Numbered from the stretch's first letter, positions 34,487 through 43,975 are shown. The stretch is DNA of 64,000 nt from SFWF01 sp045638145 (GCA_045638145.1 JAZUAU010000005.1:1-64000); one strand, 5' to 3'. Program-made: numbers and translations. The notes: generated from the sequence alone by a model not told the origin.

Positions 34487-35446
34487 ATGTCAGCTGAATA
34501 TTCTGTTGACCTTGCGAGAATAATTAAAGAGTTTTCACTTGAAGCAATACATCTTCCGGCAGAGCCCGAGGAGATATTTATAAAAAATAATGATGTAAAC
34601 CGTCCGGGACTTCAGCTCGGCGGATATTACGAGTTTTTCGACAACAACCGTATTCAGATTATCGGCAGAAGTGAAGAGAGCTATATCAAGCATTTCAAGG
34701 TTGAGGAGTATTTCGCCCTTGTTGACGAATTCTTTTCCAAAAAGCCCGTTGCGGTTATTATTTCGAGAAATATGACCATTGACGGCTTTTACGAGGCGGC
34801 TGAAAAATATGGAGTGCCCCTGCTTCGTACCGATGAAGCAACCTCTGCCTTCATGGCGGCGCTTATCGCATTTCTCAATTTGAACCTTGCCCCGAGAATA
34901 ACCCGTCACGGTGTTCTTGTTGAGGTTTACGGTGAGGGTATTTTGCTTCTTGGCGAGAGCGGAGTAGGTAAGAGTGAAACCGCAATTGAGCTTGTAAAAC
35001 GCGGACACAGACTTATCGCAGACGATGCGGTTGAAATCAGACGTGTTTCAAACAAATCCCTCGTTGGTGCCGCGCCCAGTAACATACGCCACTTTATCGA
35101 GCTTCGCGGTATCGGTATTGTAAACGTTTCCAGAATCTTCGGTGTGGGAGCTGTAAAGCTTACCGAAAAGATTGATTTTATTATTAATATCGAACCGTGG
35201 GATGCTGAAAAGACCTACGACAGAATGGGACTTGAGGAGCAGAAAACCGAAATTCTAGGACTCCAGATTCCCTCTGTTACAATCCCCGTTAAGCCGGGTA
35301 GAAACCTTGCGGTAATTATCGAGGTTGCTGCCATGAACAATCGCCAGAAAAAGCTTGGCTACAATGCCGCCGCAGACCTTCTGTCAAGACTTGGTATGTC
35401 GGGCGAGATAGCCGAGAAAAAGGATACCGAAATAGAACCGTTCTAA
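34487..35446 (+). CDS. hprK: HPr kinase/phosphorylase
   Basis: Phosphorylates HPr on Ser46 and removes that phosphate, thereby coupling glycolytic state to carbon catabolite repression. P-loop GESGVGKSE near residue 155, the conserved RGIGIVNV segment, DDAVEIRR and the C-terminal PVKPGRNLAVIIEVAAMN signature are all present. 319 residues is standard. It opens the operon that also contains murB and whiA; pfkA, whose product fructose-1,6-bisphosphate activates the kinase activity in studied species, is at the end of the same gene run. Confidence 0.96.
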   Translation: MSAEYSVDLARIIKEFSLEAIHLPAEPEEIFIKNNDVNRPGLQLGGYYEFFDNNRIQIIGRSEESYIKHFKVEEYFALVDEFFSKKPVAVIISRNMTIDGFYEAAEKYGVPLLRTDEATSAFMAALIAFLNLNLAPRITRHGVLVEVYGEGILLLGESGVGKSETAIELVKRGHRLIADDAVEIRRVSNKSLVGAAPSNIRHFIELRGIGIVNVSRIFGVGAVKLTEKIDFIINIEPWDAEKTYDRMGLEEQKTEILGLQIPSVTIPVKPGRNLAVIIEVAAMNNRQKKLGYNAAADLLSRLGMSGEIAEKKDTEIEPF

Positions 35447-35468
35447 TTTTTACAGTTTGGGAGATTTT

Positions 35469-36359
35469 ATGACCGATAAGATACTTGAATCATTGGGTAT
35501 AAAGTTTAAAAGAGGAGAACTTATGTCTTCCCACACCTCCTTTAAAATAGGGGGAGCGGCGGAGTATTTTGTCGAGCCTTCCTCTGCCGAGGAGCTTGGT
35601 TGCGTAATAATCGCGGCAAAGGAAAACGGTATTCCCGTAACGGTTATCGGAAACGGAAGCAATCTACTTGTATCGGACGATGGTATTCGCGGAATCGTTT
35701 TATCAACCCTAAAGATGAATGAGATACAGCTTCTTGACGAAACCCACATCTTTGCGGCAGCGGGTGCATCTCTTACGGCAGTTTGCCTGTTCGCAAAAAA
35801 ATATTCCCTTACGGGACTTGAATTTGCCTACGGAATCCCCGGCAGTGTCGGAGGTGCGCTTTATATGAACGCGGGCGCATACGGCGGCGAAATGTCCCAG
35901 GTAGTAGCGTCTGCCGAGAGTCTTAAAAACGGAGAAATCATTAAAAGAAATAACGATGAATTAAAGCTTTCCTACCGCCACAGTGTTTATACGGGAAGCG
36001 ACGAGATAATCACAGGTGTTACCTTTGCACTTGAGAGGGGCGACCTTGCCGAAATAACAGACAAAATGGAAACCCTTATGAGCAAGCGCAAAACCTCACA
36101 GCCCCTCGACTATCCGAGCGCAGGCTCAACCTTCAAGCGCCCAGACGGTTACTATGCCGCGGCGCTTATTGACGAGTGTGGGCTGAAAGGGCTTGCTGTG
36201 GGCGGTGCAGAGGTCAGCCGCAAGCACGCTGGCTTTGTGATAAACCGAGAAAACGCCACCTGCGAGGATGTACTCTCTCTTATCGAAAAGATTAAATCCG
36301 AGGTGGGTGCGCAAAAAGGAGTTACCCTCGAAACAGAGGTTATTTATATAGAAACGTAA
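35469..36359 (+). CDS. murB: UDP-N-acetylenolpyruvoylglucosamine reductase
   Basis: FAD-dependent reduction that completes UDP-N-acetylmuramate for peptidoglycan. FAD-binding features: HTSFKIGG, VIGNGSNLLVSDDG, GIPGSVGGALYMNAGAYGGEM. The catalytic Ser is in YPSAGSTFKRP, and the C-terminal Glu lies in VTLETEVIYI. It belongs to the shorter type II MurB form. Start at ATG 35469 with GGGAG upstream. Placed between hprK and whiA; in many Bacillota rapZ and yvcK genes intervene downstream, but here whiA follows after 11 bases. Confidence 0.95.
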   Translation: MTDKILESLGIKFKRGELMSSHTSFKIGGAAEYFVEPSSAEELGCVIIAAKENGIPVTVIGNGSNLLVSDDGIRGIVLSTLKMNEIQLLDETHIFAAAGASLTAVCLFAKKYSLTGLEFAYGIPGSVGGALYMNAGAYGGEMSQVVASAESLKNGEIIKRNNDELKLSYRHSVYTGSDEIITGVTFALERGDLAEITDKMETLMSKRKTSQPLDYPSAGSTFKRPDGYYAAALIDECGLKGLAVGGAEVSRKHAGFVINRENATCEDVLSLIEKIKSEVGAQKGVTLETEVIYIET

Positions 36360-36370
36360 GGAGTGTTACG

Positions 36371-37264
36371 GTGTCTTTCACAAGTGACGTAAAATCCGAG
36401 CTATGCAAAACGCGACCGTCAGACAGACACACCGAAGCCGAATGCTACGGTATGCTGATTCTTTGTCGGTCCTTTGATTTTAATAAAATACTTTTTCAAA
36501 CGGGAAGCGAATCGGCGGCAGAGAGATTATCCTATCTGCTTAAAAACTGTTTTGGCATTGTTGCAGAATTTACCGCGGGTGGAAATGCGCGCAAAACCTA
36601 TTCTGTCTCGGTCAGCGACAAGGACGACCTGAAACGAGTTCTTTACCGTCTCGGCTATAAAAAGGACGAGGCGATAACTTTTAATCCAGAAGTTTTAAAG
36701 ACCGAGGGCAGTGTCGGCGCATTTGTGCGTGGTGCTTTTTTATCAGCAGGCTCAATGAGTGACCCCGAACGTGAGTACAGAATAGATTTTTCCTTTAAAA
36801 ACGAAAATCTGGCCAAAGATTTTGCCAACCTTCTTGAAAAGCGCGGTATTATATCCAAAATTACTAAAAGAGCCGAAAAATATCTTGTTTATATAAAGGA
36901 CAGCACAATGCTCGAGGACACCCTTACTCTGATGGGTGCGGGCAACGAAACGCTGAATCTTATAAACGTAAAAATTTATAAGAGTATGAAAAACAAAATT
37001 AATCGCAAAAACAACTGCGAAACAAGAAACATTTTAAAAAGTGCCGATGCCGCATTTTTGCAGATAAAGGCGATAAATAAACTAAAAGGATGGGGCAAAC
37101 TCGAGCTTCTGCCCGAAGAGCTTATTGAGGCGGCGGCACTCCGCCTTGCTAACCCCGAAGCGTCCCTTTCGGAGTTAGTCCGAATATCGGGAAACAGGTT
37201 AACAAGGTCGGGTCTTAACCACAGATTAAAACGAATTTGCGAGCTTGCAGACGAGGTGAAATAA
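36371..37264 (+). CDS. whiA: DNA-binding protein WhiA
   Basis: Fusion of a degenerate LAGLIDADG homing-endonuclease fold with a C-terminal helix-turn-helix, needed for sporulation or division control. The N-terminus SFTSDVKSELCKTRPSDRHTEAECYGML is diagnostic, as is RGAFLSAGSMSDPEREYRIDF in the LAGLIDADG-like core and NCETRNILKSADAAFLQIKAI. The C-terminal HTH covers LRLANPEASLSELVRISGNRLTRSGLNHRLKRI. Starts at GTG behind AAGGAG. dnaE begins two bases after its stop. Confidence 0.95.
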   Translation: MSFTSDVKSELCKTRPSDRHTEAECYGMLILCRSFDFNKILFQTGSESAAERLSYLLKNCFGIVAEFTAGGNARKTYSVSVSDKDDLKRVLYRLGYKKDEAITFNPEVLKTEGSVGAFVRGAFLSAGSMSDPEREYRIDFSFKNENLAKDFANLLEKRGIISKITKRAEKYLVYIKDSTMLEDTLTLMGAGNETLNLINVKIYKSMKNKINRKNNCETRNILKSADAAFLQIKAINKLKGWGKLELLPEELIEAAALRLANPEASLSELVRISGNRLTRSGLNHRLKRICELADEVK

Positions 37265-37265
37265 A

Positions 37266-40200
37266 ATGGATTTCGTACATCTTCATCTTCATACCGAATA
37301 CAGTCTCTTAGATGGTGCCTGCCGTATAAGAGATCTTTTCAGCGCTGTAAAAGAGATGGGACAAACCGCGGTTGCCATAACCGACCATGGCGTGATGTAC
37401 GGAGCCGTTGATTTCTATAAGGCTGCAAAAAAAGCAGGCATAAAGCCCATAATCGGTTGCGAGGTTTACGTTGCACCGACAAGCCGATTTGATAAAGAGC
37501 GCACCTCGGGCGCAAAATATAACCACCTTATACTCCTTTGCAAAAACGAGGTGGGATATAAAAACCTTATAAAAATGGTGTCCCTATCCTTTACAGAAGG
37601 CTTTTATTCAAAGCCGAGAGTAGATAAAGAGCTTCTCGCAAAATATCACGAGGGGCTTATCTGTCTTTCTGCTTGCCTTGCGGGAGAAATACCCTCCGCT
37701 CTTATTGATAATAATTACGAAGCGGCAAAAAATGCCGCTGTTTGGTATCGTGATACCTTTGGAGAAGGTAATTTTTATCTTGAACTTCAAAACCACTCTA
37801 TGCCTGAGCAGCTTGAGATTAATCCCTTTATAAAGCAGATAGCAAAGGAAACGGGCATACCCCTTGTTGCCACCAATGATGCACATTACGTCCGCCCTGA
37901 GGATGCAATGATGCAAAAGACCCTTATCGCAATTCAGACCGGCAAAACCGTAAACGAAGACAACCCGCTCACCTTTCCAAATGATGAGTTTTATCTTAAA
38001 TCGGGCGAGGAAATGGCGACCCTTTTCCCAGATACTCCCGAGGCTATAGAAAACACCGTAAAAATTGCCGAGCAATGCAATTTTGATTTTGAATTCGGAA
38101 AGATTAAGCTTCCCGTTTTCGATATAGGCGACCGCGACCACTTTGAATTTTTTCGTGATAAATGCTTTGAGGGACTTTATAGAATTTTCGGAAATAACCC
38201 CTCGGTGGAATATATTGACCGTCTTAACTATGAGCTTGACACCATAAACCGAATGGGCTACGTTGACTATTATCTTATAGTCCAGGACTTTGTAAATTAT
38301 GCAAAACGCGTCGGTATTCCCGTTGGTCCCGGCAGAGGCTCGGGTGCGGGCAGTCTTGCGGCATACTGCATTGGAATTACGGGTATCGACCCCATAAAGT
38401 ACAGCCTCTTCTTCGAGCGATTTTTAAACCCCGAGCGTGTTTCCATGCCCGACTTTGATATAGATTTCTGCTATGTAAACCGTGGCAGAGTAATCGATTA
38501 TGTTATCGAAAAATATGGCTCTGACAGAGTCAGCCAGATTGTAACCTTTGGTACAATGGCGGCTAGAAATTCCATTCGAGACGTTGGAAGGGCTCTTGAT
38601 AAACCTTATGCACTTTGCGATAAGATTGCAAAGCTTGTGCCTCGCACACTCGGAATTACAATAGAAAAAGCCCTAGAGGTGTCACCCGAACTCAAAGGCG
38701 AATACGATACCGACCCGGAGGTAAAAGTGCTTGTTGATATGGCTAAAAAGGTTGAGGGAATGCCCCGCCACGCCTCTACCCATGCGGCGGGTGTCGTCAT
38801 TTCCGACCGAGCAGTAAACGAGTATGTGCCACTCGCCGTAAACGATGAGTCGGTTGTAACCCAGTACACGATGACCGCACTTGATGAGCTTGGACTTCTC
38901 AAAATGGACTTTCTCGGTCTTAGAAATCTTACAATTATCCGAAATACAGAGGATTATATAAGAAAATCCAATCCCGATTTTGATATAAATAAGATTCCGC
39001 TTGACGATAATGCAACATACGAACTTATGTCGGGCGGCTTTACCGATGGTGTATTTCAGTTTGAATCGGACGGAATGAAGAATGTTCTTCGCCAATTTCA
39101 CCCGGAAAAAATTGAAGACCTAACGGCTATTTTGTCTCTCTATCGTCCCGGTCCTATGGATTCTATTCCTAAATATATCCACAACCGCCACCATCCCGAG
39201 GATATAAAATATGATACACCCCTGCTAAAAGATATACTCGACGTAACCTATGGCTGTATAGTATATCAGGAACAGGTAATGCAGATTTTCCGCACTCTTG
39301 CAGGTTATTCACTCGGCAGAGCGGATATTGTACGCCGTGCAATGAGCAAAAAGAAGCATGATGTTATGCAGAGTGAACGCGAAGTATTTATTTTTGGACA
39401 AAGGGATGAAAATGGCAATACTATAGTTAAGGGTGCTGTAAATAACGGTGTCGGTCAGACGGCCGCTGAAAAGATATTTGATGAAATGTCGGCTTTCAGC
39501 TCCTATGCTTTCAATAAATCTCATGCGGCGGCATATTCCTTCGTTTCGTACCAGACGGCGTATCTTAAGTGCCATTACCCAAAGGAATATATGGCATCCC
39601 TTATGACAAGTATGCAGGAAGATACCGAGAAGATTGCGTTTTACACAAATGAAGCGGCAAGGCTCGGTATAAAGATTTTGCCGCCCCATGTGAATGAAAG
39701 CTTTGAGAATTTTACTCCCACCAAAGACGGCATACGCTTTGGCCTTCTTGCTATTAAAAACCTCGGTGAGGGACTTGTTACAATCCTTATTAAAAACCGT
39801 GTAGACGGCGATTATAAATCAATGTACGATTTCTGCGAGAGAAACGCAGGCAAGGACTTTAACCGCCGCGCCCTTGAGGGGCTTATAAAGAGCGGCGCTA
39901 TGGACGGGCTTGAAATCAACCGCAGAACAATGCTTTACGGCGCAGATGCCGTGCTTGCCACCGTAAGCGAGCAAAGAAAATATTACGGCTCGGGTCAGCT
40001 TGACCTTTTCGGAGATAGTGGCGACGACATAGAATTTAAACTTGAAGCTATGGAAGAAATGCCCAACGATATCCGCCTTTCTATGGAAAAGGAAGCTACG
40101 GGCCTTTACCTTTCGGGTCATCCGCTTGAGGAATACAAGGGCTATGCCATAAGCCAGCGCGCCGCCAAAATTTCCGACATACTCATGGGAAAGCATGAGG

Positions 40201-40712
40201 ACGGCGCAAAGGTGAGGATAGTTGTAACCCTCAATACTATAAAGGCACGCTCCACCAAAAATGATACTATGATGGCGAATATCACGGCAGAGGATATGAC
40301 GGGTACTATTTCTATCACAGCGTTTTCTCGTGCATATCAGGAGAGTCGCCACATCTTAACAGCCGGTGCAAAACTGTTGGTTTCTGGCAGAGTGCAGGAA
40401 AGGGAAGACCGCCCCGCAGAGCTTTTGGCGGATGGGTTTACGGCGATACCTACTGCCGCGGCAAATATGCCAATACCCGAAAAACGTGTACGCGAGGGAC
40501 TTTATATCAAAATCAAAAGGGCAGAGGGTGCAGAGCTTGAAGCTGTAAAGACTATTTTGAAAACCTCCTACGGCGATATCCCCGTTATAATAGTAGACGA
40601 GTCTGGTAAGCGCCTTATGGCGCCGCGTGGGCTGTTTGTAACACCTACGGGCGAGCTTATTTCAAAATTGGAAAAAAAATTCGGAAAAAATAATGTAAAA
40701 CTTGTTGAATAA
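37266..40712 (+). CDS. dnaE: DNA polymerase III alpha subunit (DnaE type)
   Basis: Replicative polymerase catalytic subunit, 1148 residues. Begins with the PHP domain (FVHLHLHTEYSLLDGA; VAITDHGVMYG), then the C-family polymerase core with catalytic aspartates in MPDFDIDFC and GPGRGSGAGSLAAYC, the thumb/fingers region, and a C-terminal OB-fold (KVRIVVTLNTIKARSTKNDTMMANITAEDMTG). It lacks the internal exonuclease of PolC, so a PolC is expected elsewhere. GAGGTGA precedes the ATG. It follows whiA immediately and is followed by pfkA, whose promoter lies over the last dnaE codons; dnaE-pfkA linkage is conserved in Bacillota. Confidence 0.97.
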   Translation: MDFVHLHLHTEYSLLDGACRIRDLFSAVKEMGQTAVAITDHGVMYGAVDFYKAAKKAGIKPIIGCEVYVAPTSRFDKERTSGAKYNHLILLCKNEVGYKNLIKMVSLSFTEGFYSKPRVDKELLAKYHEGLICLSACLAGEIPSALIDNNYEAAKNAAVWYRDTFGEGNFYLELQNHSMPEQLEINPFIKQIAKETGIPLVATNDAHYVRPEDAMMQKTLIAIQTGKTVNEDNPLTFPNDEFYLKSGEEMATLFPDTPEAIENTVKIAEQCNFDFEFGKIKLPVFDIGDRDHFEFFRDKCFEGLYRIFGNNPSVEYIDRLNYELDTINRMGYVDYYLIVQDFVNYAKRVGIPVGPGRGSGAGSLAAYCIGITGIDPIKYSLFFERFLNPERVSMPDFDIDFCYVNRGRVIDYVIEKYGSDRVSQIVTFGTMAARNSIRDVGRALDKPYALCDKIAKLVPRTLGITIEKALEVSPELKGEYDTDPEVKVLVDMAKKVEGMPRHASTHAAGVVISDRAVNEYVPLAVNDESVVTQYTMTALDELGLLKMDFLGLRNLTIIRNTEDYIRKSNPDFDINKIPLDDNATYELMSGGFTDGVFQFESDGMKNVLRQFHPEKIEDLTAILSLYRPGPMDSIPKYIHNRHHPEDIKYDTPLLKDILDVTYGCIVYQEQVMQIFRTLAGYSLGRADIVRRAMSKKKHDVMQSEREVFIFGQRDENGNTIVKGAVNNGVGQTAAEKIFDEMSAFSSYAFNKSHAAAYSFVSYQTAYLKCHYPKEYMASLMTSMQEDTEKIAFYTNEAARLGIKILPPHVNESFENFTPTKDGIRFGLLAIKNLGEGLVTILIKNRVDGDYKSMYDFCERNAGKDFNRRALEGLIKSGAMDGLEINRRTMLYGADAVLATVSEQRKYYGSGQLDLFGDSGDDIEFKLEAMEEMPNDIRLSMEKEATGLYLSGHPLEEYKGYAISQRAAKISDILMGKHEDGAKVRIVVTLNTIKARSTKNDTMMANITAEDMTGTISITAFSRAYQESRHILTAGAKLLVSGRVQEREDRPAELLADGFTAIPTAAANMPIPEKRVREGLYIKIKRAEGAELEAVKTILKTSYGDIPVIIVDESGKRLMAPRGLFVTPTGELISKLEKKFGKNNVKLVE

Positions 40713-40733
40713 TGGGAAATAATGTTATATAAT
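40705..40733 (+). promoter_or_regulatory. Promoter for pfkA overlapping the 3' end of dnaE
   Basis: TTGAAT, a 17-base spacer and TATAAT; the -35 lies over the last dnaE codons. This lets pfkA be transcribed independently of the hprK operon. Confidence 0.8.
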
Positions 40734-40773
40734 AAATCTTAATTGGTGATTTTTCAACAACGGAGTGATTATA

Positions 40774-41733
40774 ATGAAAACAATAGGAGTTTTAACAAGT
40801 GGAGGGGACGCACCGGGAATGAATGCGGCTGTTCGCGCAGCAGTTCGCGGGGCACTTTCAAGAGGACTTAATGTAAAGGCTATCTATAAGGGATATGCAG
40901 GGCTTATGAGCGGTGAAATCAAGGAAATGGACGCACGTGCCGTTTCCGACATCGTAAATAAGGGAGGCACAGAACTTTTCTCTGCTCGTTGTCTTGAATT
41001 CAAGGAAGAAGCAGGCGTACTCAAGGGCGTTGAGGCTTGTAAGGCTACAGGCATCGATGGTATCGTAGTTATCGGCGGCGATGGTTCTTTCCGCGGCGCT
41101 CGCGACCTGTCTCTCCACGGAATTCCTTGCATAGGCGTTCCTGCTACTATCGATAATGATATCGCATCTACTGAATATACAATCGGTTATGATACCGCTA
41201 TGAACACCATTGCAGAGCTTATTGACAAGCTTCGTGATACTTGCCGTTCACACGCTCGTTGCTCTGTAGTAGAGGTTATGGGAAGACACGCAGGTTTTCT
41301 TGCTCTTGAGACAGGTCTCGGCTGTGGCGCAATTGCTGTTCTTGTTCCCGAGCTCAAGCAGAATTCCGACGATGTAATCGAAAAGATTAAGACCGTTCGT
41401 GCTACCGGTAAGGAGCATTTTATCGTTGTAGTTGCAGAGGGCGTTGGCGGCTCTGTTGAGCTTGCGAAGAGAATCGAAGAAGAAACCGGCATCGAGACCC
41501 GTGCAACCATCATTGGTCACACACAGCGCGGCGGCATTCCCACAATCCGCGACCGCGTTATGGCTACCAAGATGGCAGACTATGCGGTTGACCTCCTCGC
41601 CAACGGAATCGGTAATCGCGTTGTTACCTGCAACAATAACATTATCGGTGACAAGGATATCTTCGAGGCCCTTCAGATGACAAAGGGACTTGATATGGAA
41701 CTCTTTGATATGGCTGAAAGGCTGGCTATCTAA
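40774..41733 (+). CDS. pfkA: ATP-dependent 6-phosphofructokinase
   Basis: Phosphorylates fructose 6-phosphate in glycolysis. N-terminal TSGGDAPGMNAAVR, the ATP-site GGDGSFRGA, catalytic PATIDNDIASTEYTIGYDTA, VEVMGRHAGFLA and the substrate loop LGHTQRGG-type GHTQRGGIPTIRDR are intact. The Gly in GGDGS marks the ATP rather than pyrophosphate type. Start at ATG 40774 with GGAGTG upstream; an earlier in-frame ATT/ATA region lacks support. 319 residues. Codon use is noticeably more biased towards common codons than in neighbours, consistent with strong expression. A terminator follows. Confidence 0.97.
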   Translation: MKTIGVLTSGGDAPGMNAAVRAAVRGALSRGLNVKAIYKGYAGLMSGEIKEMDARAVSDIVNKGGTELFSARCLEFKEEAGVLKGVEACKATGIDGIVVIGGDGSFRGARDLSLHGIPCIGVPATIDNDIASTEYTIGYDTAMNTIAELIDKLRDTCRSHARCSVVEVMGRHAGFLALETGLGCGAIAVLVPELKQNSDDVIEKIKTVRATGKEHFIVVVAEGVGGSVELAKRIEEETGIETRATIIGHTQRGGIPTIRDRVMATKMADYAVDLLANGIGNRVVTCNNNIIGDKDIFEALQMTKGLDMELFDMAERLAI

Positions 41734-41762
41734 TTTCTCGATTGTCATAATAAGCGAAGAAT

Positions 41763-41793
41763 AAAAGGCGACCTGTTTACAGGTCGCCTTTTT
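41763..41793 (+). terminator. Terminator after pfkA
   Basis: AAAAGGCGACCTG pairs with CAGGTCGCCTTTT around a TTTA loop, followed by more T. Confidence 0.9.
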
Positions 41794-41961
41794 AAGCCTT
41801 TTTTCTCATTCGAGGTATACTCGATACATCTTCATTCGAAGAAAACGCTTTCTTCATCTTATTCTGAGTAATCGATGCCAAATCTTTAAAAACGGCTTCT
41901 GCACCAATTCTGCTCGACCGATGCCAAAATTTATTTATAAATAGCGTCGCAGATATCATTA
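41794..41961 (-). CDS. Possible 55-residue small protein after the AGCS terminator
   Basis: On the minus strand an ATG follows AAAAGGA by three bases and opens a basic frame beginning MISATLFINKFWHRSSRIGAE and ending near PRMRKKA, just before the pfkA terminator. It occupies most of the 320-base gap between pfkA and the symporter gene, beyond the symporter terminator. No family recognised. The spacing between ribosome site and ATG is short and there is no obvious promoter, so this may be non-coding; it is listed as what the gap holds. Confidence 0.25.
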
Positions 41962-41983
41962 ATCCTTTTCCCATTTCCCTAAA

Positions 41984-42020
41984 GAAAAAGCACAGGACAT
42001 TTGCAGCCCTGTGCTTTTTC
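41984..42020 (-). terminator. Terminator after the AGCS symporter
   Basis: Minus strand GAAAAAGCACAGG pairs with CCTGTGCTTTTTC, followed by TTTAGG; about 35 bases past the symporter stop. Confidence 0.85.
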
Positions 42021-42053
42021 ATAAGAGAGGTAAATTCTATTGAATTTTGAAAG

Positions 42054-43622
42054 TTAGTTCTCGTCAAGATTAGCTTCGGCTTCTGCCTGAAGCTTCTCGT
42101 CGTAAGAGAGTACGGGCTTTACGTCCTTGCCTTTGACTTTGCGGTCAACGTAGTTCTTCGTTATCTTAATTACAAGCGGAATCATAAAGAGTACGCCGAT
42201 AAGGTTGGGTATCATCATAAGACCGTTGAAGGTGTCGGAGATGTCCCAAGCAAGGGAAGAGGTGAGAACTGCGCCGAAGATGATTGTGCAAACATGGATA
42301 ATTCTGAATACAACGGTAGTCTTTGAGCCAAAGAGGTACTCCCAAGCCTTGGAGCCGTAGTGCGACCAACCGAGAACAGTTGTGAATGCGAAGAGGAACA
42401 TTGCAACAGCAACGAACTTCTGTCCGATATTGCCCCAGCTGAATACCTCATTAAATGCGCCGCCAACGAGTGTAGCATCCGAAAGACCTGCGGCAACCTC
42501 ACCGGTAGTAGCGTTAAATACGCCGCCGTTAAGTCCACCCGAGGTGAGCACAACGAGAGCAGTCATTGTGCAGACAACCATTGTATCTGCAAATACCTCG
42601 AAGATACCCCACATACCCTGCTTAACAGGCTCGCGAACACTTGAGTTAGAGTGTACCATAACCGAGGAACCAAGACCTGCTTCGTTAGAGAATACGCCGC
42701 GCTTAAAACCGTTGGTCATGGCGATAATGACACCACCGATACCGCCACCGACAAAGGCTTCGGGAACGAATGCGTTAACAAAGATTGCCTTGAAAGCGGG
42801 GATAATTGCCTGATAGTTTATACCGATAACAACAAGGCTTCCTGCTACGAAAAGAACAACCATGAAGGGAACAATCTTTTCGGCAACACTTGCGATTCTC
42901 TTAACACCGCCAAGTGTGATAACTGCGGTAAGAATCATAATAAGTACGCCGAGGATGATATTGTAAAGAGAAACACCCTCAAAAACAGTTACAGAAGAGA
43001 GAGCCTGTACATCAAAGGCTGCTGCCACATTTGCAACAATCTTGTTTACCTGACCCATGCTTCCGATACCGAAGGAAGCGAGCATAGTGAAAGTGCAGAA
43101 AAGAACTGCGAGGAACTTACCGAGTCCCTTAAAGCTTGCCTTGCCGTGCTTGTCCTCATACTTGTAACCGCCAAGACCATCCTGTAGATAATACATAGCA
43201 CCACCGGACCATTCGCCTTCAGAGTTCTTGCGTCTGAAATAAATACCAAGGACGTTTTCTGCATAGTTTGTCATCATACCGAAGAAGGCTGCAACCCACA
43301 TCCAGAAAACTGCACCTGCACCACCGATACAGATAGCTGCGGCAACACCTGCGATATTACCGGTACCAACCGTTGCGGCAAGAGCGGTACAAAGCGCCTG
43401 GAAGGGAGAAATAGTACCCTTTTCCTTGCGATGCTTTAAAACGCTCTTTGTAAACATACTGCCTATTGTGTTTTTCCACCAGAGACCAATCCTTGAAATC
43501 TGGAAGAACTTGGTGCAGCAGGTAACTATAATGCCGGTGCCTATAAGAAGGGCAAGACCGAAAATTCCCCATACTACGCCATTGATACTGCCGTTTATTT
43601 CGGCAATTTTGTCGAGTATCAT
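42054..43622 (-). CDS. Sodium:alanine/glycine symporter (AGCS family)
   Basis: 522 residues with about eleven membrane spans. Family signatures: FQALCTALAATVGTGNIAGVA near the N-terminus, GAVFWMWVAAFFGMMTNYAENVLG, FKRGVFSNEAGLGSSVMVHS and FLFAFTTVLGWSHYGSKAWEYLFG. Imports alanine or glycine with sodium. The long 5' leader contains a tandem glycine riboswitch and a terminator, so glycine is the most likely physiological substrate and high glycine should turn expression on. The C-terminal tail is charged and cytoplasmic. Confidence 0.95.
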   Translation of the reverse strand: MILDKIAEINGSINGVVWGIFGLALLIGTGIIVTCCTKFFQISRIGLWWKNTIGSMFTKSVLKHRKEKGTISPFQALCTALAATVGTGNIAGVAAAICIGGAGAVFWMWVAAFFGMMTNYAENVLGIYFRRKNSEGEWSGGAMYYLQDGLGGYKYEDKHGKASFKGLGKFLAVLFCTFTMLASFGIGSMGQVNKIVANVAAAFDVQALSSVTVFEGVSLYNIILGVLIMILTAVITLGGVKRIASVAEKIVPFMVVLFVAGSLVVIGINYQAIIPAFKAIFVNAFVPEAFVGGGIGGVIIAMTNGFKRGVFSNEAGLGSSVMVHSNSSVREPVKQGMWGIFEVFADTMVVCTMTALVVLTSGGLNGGVFNATTGEVAAGLSDATLVGGAFNEVFSWGNIGQKFVAVAMFLFAFTTVLGWSHYGSKAWEYLFGSKTTVVFRIIHVCTIIFGAVLTSSLAWDISDTFNGLMMIPNLIGVLFMIPLVIKITKNYVDRKVKGKDVKPVLSYDEKLQAEAEANLDEN

Positions 43623-43661
43623 AACTCAAAACTCCTTTTATATAAATTTCAAAATAAAAAC

Positions 43662-43694
43662 AAAAAAACCGCAGGGCAAAATAACCCAATGCGG
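43662..43694 (-). terminator. Riboswitch expression-platform terminator
   Basis: Minus strand CCGCA-TT-GGG pairs with CCC-TGCGG, with TTTTTTT directly after, about 40 bases before the symporter start. It lies downstream of aptamer 2 and is the probable regulated element. Confidence 0.8.
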
Positions 43695-43707
43695 CTTGTA
43701 GCATTAA

Positions 43708-43882
43708 AAGTTACTTTGTCCTTTTGCCTGAGAGATTCGCGACACAACGCTTTCACCTTCGGCACTCAATCTAATGAGATTCTCCAAAGCTCTGTCAGTT
43801 TGCAGTCCTCATTCTGAAAATCAGAAAACCTGAGAGCGTTATTCCTTCGGTAGTCCTTCGACTTTTCCTGCAAACGTCACAC
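43708..43882 (-). ncRNA. Tandem glycine riboswitch
   Basis: Two successive aptamers on the minus strand. Both carry the glycine-aptamer core: aptamer 1 has ACUACCGAAGGAAUAACG then CUCUCAGG; aptamer 2 has GUGCCGAAGGUGAAAGCG then CUCUCAGGCAAAAGGACA. The CUGACAGAGC linker joins them. A promoter lies immediately upstream and a terminator downstream, before an AGCS symporter, the classic context. Family knowledge: glycine binding usually prevents termination in this arrangement. Confidence 0.92.
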
Positions 43883-43904
43883 AGAAAATATTCAAGTTTT
43901 TGAT

Positions 43905-43933
43905 ATTATATAATTAATTCTCCCAAAATGCAA
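43905..43933 (-). promoter_or_regulatory. Promoter for the glycine riboswitch-symporter transcript
   Basis: Minus strand TTGCAT, a 17-base spacer, TATAAT; the riboswitch begins about 25 bases downstream. Confidence 0.8.
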
Positions 43934-43944
43934 GAGAATTTTTT

Positions 43945-43975
43945 ACAAAACAAAAGGCTCTGTGCCAGAGCCTTT
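43945..43975 (-). terminator. Terminator after the PRPP synthetase gene
   Basis: Minus strand AAAGGCTCTG pairs with CAGAGCCTTT around a three-base loop, followed by TGTTTTGT, seven bases after the stop. Confidence 0.85.

Noticed and set aside
42651..43187. 178-codon plus-strand frame opposite the AGCS symporter
   Set aside because: Antisense shadow; Asn/Lys/Cys-rich low-quality protein without ribosome site.
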